A stretch of DNA of 39,703 nt from Elusimicrobiota bacterium (GTDB lineage: Bacteria > Elusimicrobiota > Elusimicrobia > FEN-1173 > JAKLIF01), in contig JAKLIF010000013.1 in assembly GCA_022709755.1 (NCBI GenBank), positions 1-39,703 of the forward strand. Reading direction: 5' to 3'. Positions 34,910-39,703 of this stretch are shown here, piece after piece. How positions within the stretch are numbered: position 1 is the first letter of the stretch; every line of letters begins with the position of its first letter. Made by a program: the position numbers and the translations under genes. The notes below the pieces were generated by a model that saw only the letters and a program-made list of their open reading frames with translations, was not told where the DNA came from and ran no database searches.

Positions 34910-37900
34910 TTAAGCCTGGGTCTCGATGAATTGGATGGCCTTGAGGGCCCCGTCGATGTTGCGGGTCGCCTCGACCATCAATCCTTCAGGCAGCACCAGA
35001 TAGAGCATCCAGGCGAATTTCGCCCTCCAGGCTTCCCGGAATCTCTTGGGTTGCGTCGTGAAAATCTGGATCTGTCCGATGGACCCCAATCCACTCAGAT
35101 GGCTGTTCTGTATCGTTTCGAAGATGACATCCAGATCCAGCCGGTTCTCGATGAGCGCTTGGGCGGGTAGGGAGGGCGTCGTCATCACGTAGATGCGGGA
35201 GCGCACGGCGTTGAACCGGTCGCGCAGGTCATCGGGGACCATGGAACTCAACAGGTCGACGATCTGGGACTTGGCTTTCTCCGGAGAGACCGTTTCGAAG
35301 GGATCGTCGAGCAGGAATTCCGCCGCGAACGCGTTGGGATCGGTGTTACGGAGCATTTGGACGAATTTATCCAGCGTCTGTTTGATCTCCGGATGGGTAT
35401 TCAGGATTTCCGGCCGGATGGACGGGATATGGAACAGTCCCACGCTCAACCCGCTCACATCCGGGGCTTTTCGCGACAGGAATACGTCGGCATCGGTAAG
35501 GGGTGAGAGATGTTGGCGACCTTGCTGGAACGCCTGGACGTAGACGGAGGCCAGCGTCTTGACGAAAGTCTCGTCGACGGATATATCCGCCTGTTTGAGG
35601 ACCGCGATGATCATTCCGGCGGTCGTCTCGAACCGACGGTTGAGAGATTGGACCTGGGCGGCGGTCGGCGAGGGCGTCGTGGTGGCGATCTGACCTTCTT
35701 CCCTTCCCGCCTTCGTGATGAGTTCGAGGACGAAGGAAGCCACATCGTCGGCGGAGGCCTTGTTTTGAGAAAGGTTGTCCGTCATCGTTTTGAGACTATT
35801 GAGGAGGTTCATCCTCTGTTGAGCGTTCATCTCCGAGAGCTTTTGCCCCAGTGTTTGGCGGTCGACGACGGCGGACAGGTTCACACCGGACCGAAGCGTC
35901 TTCTCGATATGCCCTTGGAAGAAGACGGCCGATGAAAGGCCCGGTTCCCCTTGGATGACACGGGTCAAGCTCATCTGGGTCATCTCCTGCTCGGTCGTCG
36001 GCGAGAGACGGACGTCGATGATCAGTTCCTTGAGATAGTCCGGCCGAGAGATCGGTAACGGGAAAAGGTCTGGGAGTTTGATGTTCGCATTGACTCCTTG
36101 CGTCGGTGGATTCGCGCGGATCATGTTTTGGAGGGATTGGATCGATCCCTTCATGAGGTGGTCCGACAGAGCGCTCACGACGCCGTCGATCGTCTCCGAT
36201 CCCTGTTCTTCGACGACCTGTCGGTGCGCTTCCATCGGATTCTTTCCGGTGCGGAGCAGCGATATCTCCCGGAGTTCATGTTTTAAGACCGTTTGAAGGA
36301 CTTGAGGGGACAGGTCGAAGAGGATCTTTTGAAGCGATACCTCATAGACGCCTTGATCGTCCCCCTTGAGGGTCGCCAGCGCGTGGATGTCCGGTGTTGC
36401 GTAGAATGAAGGGACGTCGGAAGAGAAGAAGGACATCCGGACCGGGGATTCACCGGCCGGCGTGACATCCAGAACCAGTCCATCGTCGGAGCGGGAAACG
36501 ACGTTCATGACCATCCCCGGCTGATCCAATGAGGAGAGGAGGCGTTCTTGATCCTGCCGTGAGAGTGGTCGGCGATGTTCCTTGAGTCCGGCTACTTCGT
36601 GGAGGATGAAATATCGGATCTGACTGGGGAGCTGTTTGACTTTGCCCACATAATTCTGCCAGGCCTGCCCCCCCTCGTTGACGGCGGATTGATACCATCG
36701 GATGGCTTGAGGGAGATAGCTCAACCCTGCGGTGGTCATGGCCAAAGAGGCCTTTTCCATGGCCGGTAAGACTTTCTCAGCCAGTAGTCTCGCCGACTGG
36801 ACATGCCAGGCCCCGGCCGGAACAAGCTCTTTGGCGATCAATCCGCGGTGATTGAATACGTGCTCTTTATAAGCGCGGAGCAATTCGGCAACACTCCAGG
36901 CCTGGGAACGCGTTCCACCGGGATTGTGAGGGGCGTCACCGTCGAAGACTTCCGGCAGCGTGTGGAACCGCTCCGGAAGATTGTTCCGATACGTCATGAA
37001 GTGCGTCATCAGCGGATCCAAGACCTTTTTCACTTCCTCCTGGATGTCCGCCTCCGGCACGCCTTCCGCGTGTCGGATCTTGACGAGAGCATCGACATAG
37101 GGGCCGATCAACCATGGCCACACGGTCCCTTGGTGATAGGCCTGATCTTTGTCGCGCGGCGCCCAATCGGTATGATAGGTACCCTTGTAATTGGAATCGC
37201 GTGGTGAGAGTGTCCTGAGACCGTAAGGGGTCAGGAGATCATTTGAGACCGCCGCCAAGACGCTCTTCTGCCGATCCAGCGATAAGAGGTCGTCCCCGTG
37301 GCTGATTGCGAAAATCATGTTCGGACGGATGGCCGCCTTGTGAGGATCCCCGTCGATGACATCGTAGAGGGCTCCCCCGTTCGTCTTCCATGTTTTCCCG
37401 TTGGCCTCGTCTTCAAACCAGAACTTATCGTTGAAAGATTTCTTGACCAGGTCCGCGCGGTTCTTGAGAGCAATCGCGCGTGTTGGTTCCAGCATGCGGA
37501 ATTCGATACCCTGCAAAAACCGCAGGTTGGAATACCACAATGCGTTGATTTCCACCGCCTTCCCGTTTCGCGGGGTCACCGGATGATCTTTCCCGTCGGG
37601 ATCCGCGTCCATCCAGGTGGCTTGTGCCGGACTGACGATCAACCCGTCGTCATCCATGTAGATCCTGTTCTCCCGGTTGTGGCGCTCATAGCTGGTCCCT
37701 TCCGCATATCTATCGACGATGTTCCTTACGATGGAGAGAAGGGTCTCCCCGTCACGGATCTCTTCCTTCAGAATATCCCAATTGCCGGAGGTTTCGATGT
37801 ATTTCCTGATGGCGTCCAGATACCACATGGAGGCATCGGCGCTGTTGTATTCGATGTTGTTTTCATCCCATATCCGATTCGGGATGAGACCGTTCTTCTC

Positions 37901-39703
37901 ATGGCGGGCGAAGTTTTTGATGACGTTCCGGGCATCTGAAAAGCGACCCGTGGAGAGCAATAGGCCAGGCAGCGAAATGAAGGCATCCCGCCCCCATTCC
38001 TGTTGGAACCAGTCCAAACTGGAAGCCCACAGTTCGACACGAGTGCCCACTTTTTTGACGAAAGTGTCCGCCGCGTTGAACAAGTGGACCATGAGGCTCG
38101 TGGGGGCGCGCCAGACATCCGCTTTGACGCCTGGACGGGGCATTCTCCATCGCCACAGGCTCTGCCGCATGTTATTGATATGGGTCATGATCTTGATGGG
38201 ATAATATTTATCCATTGATCCGTCTCCGGCGGTGAACGAGACGAACTTGGCGTTTTTCCATGAATGAGGTTCATTCATCTTTGCGGCGATTTCCCTGGAA
38301 AGGTCTTTTTCGGACGGATAAATCCTTTCGATATCGTGCGTGGAGACCGTTTTCCAGTCGCGTCCCACGATCACAAACCCCAATCTTGCCGCTTTGCCGT
38401 CTAAATTTTCAAAAGCCTCCGCCAAGGGGAGGGCATCTTTCTGCTGAATAATTTGCGCCAAGGGGCCCATCAGAAGATCTCCCGGTTCGTCTCCGCTGGC
38501 TTTCTGGCCGTTGCCGAACGGATAGGCCATGTGCCACGCATCAATTCTGATTCCGTCAAATCCGAGGTTCAGCCAGCGGCGCACAGGACTAAAGAAGGGC
38601 TCAAAACGTTCGTCTTTGAGTTGCGTCCAGTTCCATAGAGCCAAGTCCGTCCAATCTTCGTTAAGATCCCCCATGTGCAATTCGCTGTCCTTGCGCACGA
38701 TGCCCGGATTTTGAACGCTGGGGTCGTTTATATTGGATTTTCGAAAGTATTCGGGGTGTTTCCAAACATCGACACTGTTCTTTCCCCGGAACATGGGGAG
38801 ATCGAACAATACATGCCCGCCGTCCTCTCGAATGGCTGAAATGGCTTCGCTCAGTTGTTTCTCCGCTATCCATTGAGAGTAGAGATGCAGGTTGACGGAT
38901 TCAGTGAAGTATTCATTTCTCTTGGCCTTCTCCATGTCGTCAGCGGATAGTTCAAGAGGGGAACGCCCTGTTACGTCAACATAGGCCATGAACTCGGAGT
39001 AATTGCGAATCCACGATGCGTTTTCCCTCACGAAATTCATGAAGTCCTGGGAACGGTCGGTCTCTTGAAGGAGTTCGTTCTGGCGGAACGTTTCCCATGC
39101 CGTCAAGGCCACCGCTCTTTCCCGGATCTTGACGTTCTTGTAATCGACTGATTCGACATCGGTCAGGTTGTCTGTCAAGAGAGCTAGGTTTTCAGGAGTC
39201 TCCTCGAAATCTTTGACGGCGGTCCAATCGATGAACAGTTCGTTCAGGGAGTTGACATCAACGGCCGCATAGGGGCTTTCCGACAGAGTCGCGTAGTGAG
39301 GGAGCAGATGGAATGTGTCGATCCTATACGTGGCATACATCTCCTTATAGAACGAATAGAGCTGTGTGAACTTTCCGATCCCCACATCATTCTTGTTTCC
39401 GCGGAGAGAAAACACCGGGACGCTCATCGCCCTGTGCGTTTCCGTGGGGGTCCGCCACCATCGGCCGTATTTTTGCATGGAGGCCCGTTGGACGAGCGCC
39501 TTGGCCCTGTCCCAGATGCGGGAGAACACGGAGGGGGTCTCTCTCTTTTCGCTGGCGAGATAGCGTGCGACGGATTCCATGAAATCGAGGGCGGCCAGTG
39601 TGATCCGCACTTTGTCCAGCGTGTTCTGGTTGGCCTGCACCTGTTGGGCGTATTCGTTCAGACGTTCCCGCACCGATGCCAACGAAGGATACCCCTCCAA
39701 CAG
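34910..39703 (-). CDS. Giant fused 4-alpha-glucanotransferase-like / amylo-alpha-1,6-glucosidase protein (5' end cut)
   Basis: 1597 residues are visible and the frame is open through the right edge, so the true start is unseen. About 95-530 is GH77-like: GIGKFTQLY, HVLFDLPMFRGKNSVDVWKHPE and GFDGIRIDAWH, with candidate catalytic Asp387, Glu428 (LAEAFENL) and Asp456 (STHDIER). About 560-945 is a glycogen debranching (GDE) C-terminal domain: QEWGRDAFISLPGLLL, YNSADASMWY, TWMDADPDGK, VEINALWY, YHQGTVWPWL. Together these could transfer and cleave alpha-1,6 branches like eukaryotic AGL. Residues from about 950 to 1596 match nothing I recognise; they include a KHELREI motif at 1140-1146 and a Thr/Pro-rich linker near 1336-1347. 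The gene stands alone before the rho promoter. Domain calls are good; function of the tail and cell location are unknown. Confidence 0.85.
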   Translation of the reverse strand: MLEGYPSLASVRERLNEYAQQVQANQNTLDKVRITLAALDFMESVARYLASEKRETPSVFSRIWDRAKALVQRASMQKYGRWWRTPTETHRAMSVPVFSLRGNKNDVGIGKFTQLYSFYKEMYATYRIDTFHLLPHYATLSESPYAAVDVNSLNELFIDWTAVKDFEETPENLALLTDNLTDVESVDYKNVKIRERAVALTAWETFRQNELLQETDRSQDFMNFVRENASWIRNYSEFMAYVDVTGRSPLELSADDMEKAKRNEYFTESVNLHLYSQWIAEKQLSEAISAIREDGGHVLFDLPMFRGKNSVDVWKHPEYFRKSNINDPSVQNPGIVRKDSELHMGDLNEDWTDLALWNWTQLKDERFEPFFSPVRRWLNLGFDGIRIDAWHMAYPFGNGQKASGDEPGDLLMGPLAQIIQQKDALPLAEAFENLDGKAARLGFVIVGRDWKTVSTHDIERIYPSEKDLSREIAAKMNEPHSWKNAKFVSFTAGDGSMDKYYPIKIMTHINNMRQSLWRWRMPRPGVKADVWRAPTSLMVHLFNAADTFVKKVGTRVELWASSLDWFQQEWGRDAFISLPGLLLSTGRFSDARNVIKNFARHEKNGLIPNRIWDENNIEYNSADASMWYLDAIRKYIETSGNWDILKEEIRDGETLLSIVRNIVDRYAEGTSYERHNRENRIYMDDDGLIVSPAQATWMDADPDGKDHPVTPRNGKAVEINALWYSNLRFLQGIEFRMLEPTRAIALKNRADLVKKSFNDKFWFEDEANGKTWKTNGGALYDVIDGDPHKAAIRPNMIFAISHGDDLLSLDRQKSVLAAVSNDLLTPYGLRTLSPRDSNYKGTYHTDWAPRDKDQAYHQGTVWPWLIGPYVDALVKIRHAEGVPEADIQEEVKKVLDPLMTHFMTYRNNLPERFHTLPEVFDGDAPHNPGGTRSQAWSVAELLRAYKEHVFNHRGLIAKELVPAGAWHVQSARLLAEKVLPAMEKASLAMTTAGLSYLPQAIRWYQSAVNEGGQAWQNYVGKVKQLPSQIRYFILHEVAGLKEHRRPLSRQDQERLLSSLDQPGMVMNVVSRSDDGLVLDVTPAGESPVRMSFFSSDVPSFYATPDIHALATLKGDDQGVYEVSLQKILFDLSPQVLQTVLKHELREISLLRTGKNPMEAHRQVVEEQGSETIDGVVSALSDHLMKGSIQSLQNMIRANPPTQGVNANIKLPDLFPLPISRPDYLKELIIDVRLSPTTEQEMTQMSLTRVIQGEPGLSSAVFFQGHIEKTLRSGVNLSAVVDRQTLGQKLSEMNAQQRMNLLNSLKTMTDNLSQNKASADDVASFVLELITKAGREEGQIATTTPSPTAAQVQSLNRRFETTAGMIIAVLKQADISVDETFVKTLASVYVQAFQQGRQHLSPLTDADVFLSRKAPDVSGLSVGLFHIPSIRPEILNTHPEIKQTLDKFVQMLRNTDPNAFAAEFLLDDPFETVSPEKAKSQIVDLLSSMVPDDLRDRFNAVRSRIYVMTTPSLPAQALIENRLDLDVIFETIQNSHLSGLGSIGQIQIFTTQPKRFREAWRAKFAWMLYLVLPEGLMVEATRNIDGALKAIQFIETQA

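Overview
The window reads as a compact bacterial chromosome segment. All 37 genes I can support lie on the minus strand, so transcription runs from position 39703 down to 1, and most neighbours overlap or are separated by only a few bases. The organism is diderm with lipopolysaccharide: there is an LptD outer-membrane assembly protein and a large nucleotide-sugar operon. It is moderately GC-rich and makes its own His and Trp. The very long glycan-active protein with a large uncharacterised C-terminal region, the cobalamin-type radical SAM gene and the overall gene mix remind me of Candidatus Omnitrophota or a similar uncultured lineage. That placement is an inference, not something the sequence proves.

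Layout in the direction of transcription. (1) 39703-34910: the C-terminal 1597 residues of a fused glycogen-debranching-type enzyme with a long extra C-terminal region. (2) 34888-28766: a promoter, then rho, a LysM/M23 cell-wall peptidase, rpmE, prfA, prmC and murA (core gene expression and cell wall). (3) 28704-18415: an extended -10 promoter, then hisD-B-H-A-F-I, lepB, trpE-G-D-C and a B12-binding-type radical SAM gene. (4) 18338-10404: an extended -10 promoter, then trpF-B-A, accD, folC, a ROK sugar kinase and lptD. (5) 10388-1: a promoter, then rmlA, an rmlC-like gene, a UDP-sugar 4-epimerase, rmlB, ugd, an L-2-hydroxyglutarate oxidase homologue, rfbF, rfbG, a second rmlC-like gene, an rmlD-like gene and rfbH, which is cut by the left edge.

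How the genes fit together. Trp synthesis is complete from chorismate (E, G, D, C, F, B, A) but split between two transcription units. The His genes cover only part of the pathway; hisG, hisC and hisE are not here. The last operon makes activated sugars for a surface polysaccharide: dTDP-4-keto-6-deoxyglucose (RmlA, RmlB), UDP-glucuronate or a related uronate (Ugd plus the epimerase), and a CDP-linked 3,6-dideoxyhexose (RfbF, RfbG, RfbH). The RmlC-like and RmlD-like genes inserted among rfbFGH resemble the set used for CDP-ascarylose.

The four clearest promoter-like sites all carry a TG-n extended -10 element, and each falls exactly at one of the unit boundaries above. There are no gene-free stretches over 300 bases. 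I saw no tRNA, rRNA, CRISPR, transposase or phage gene.
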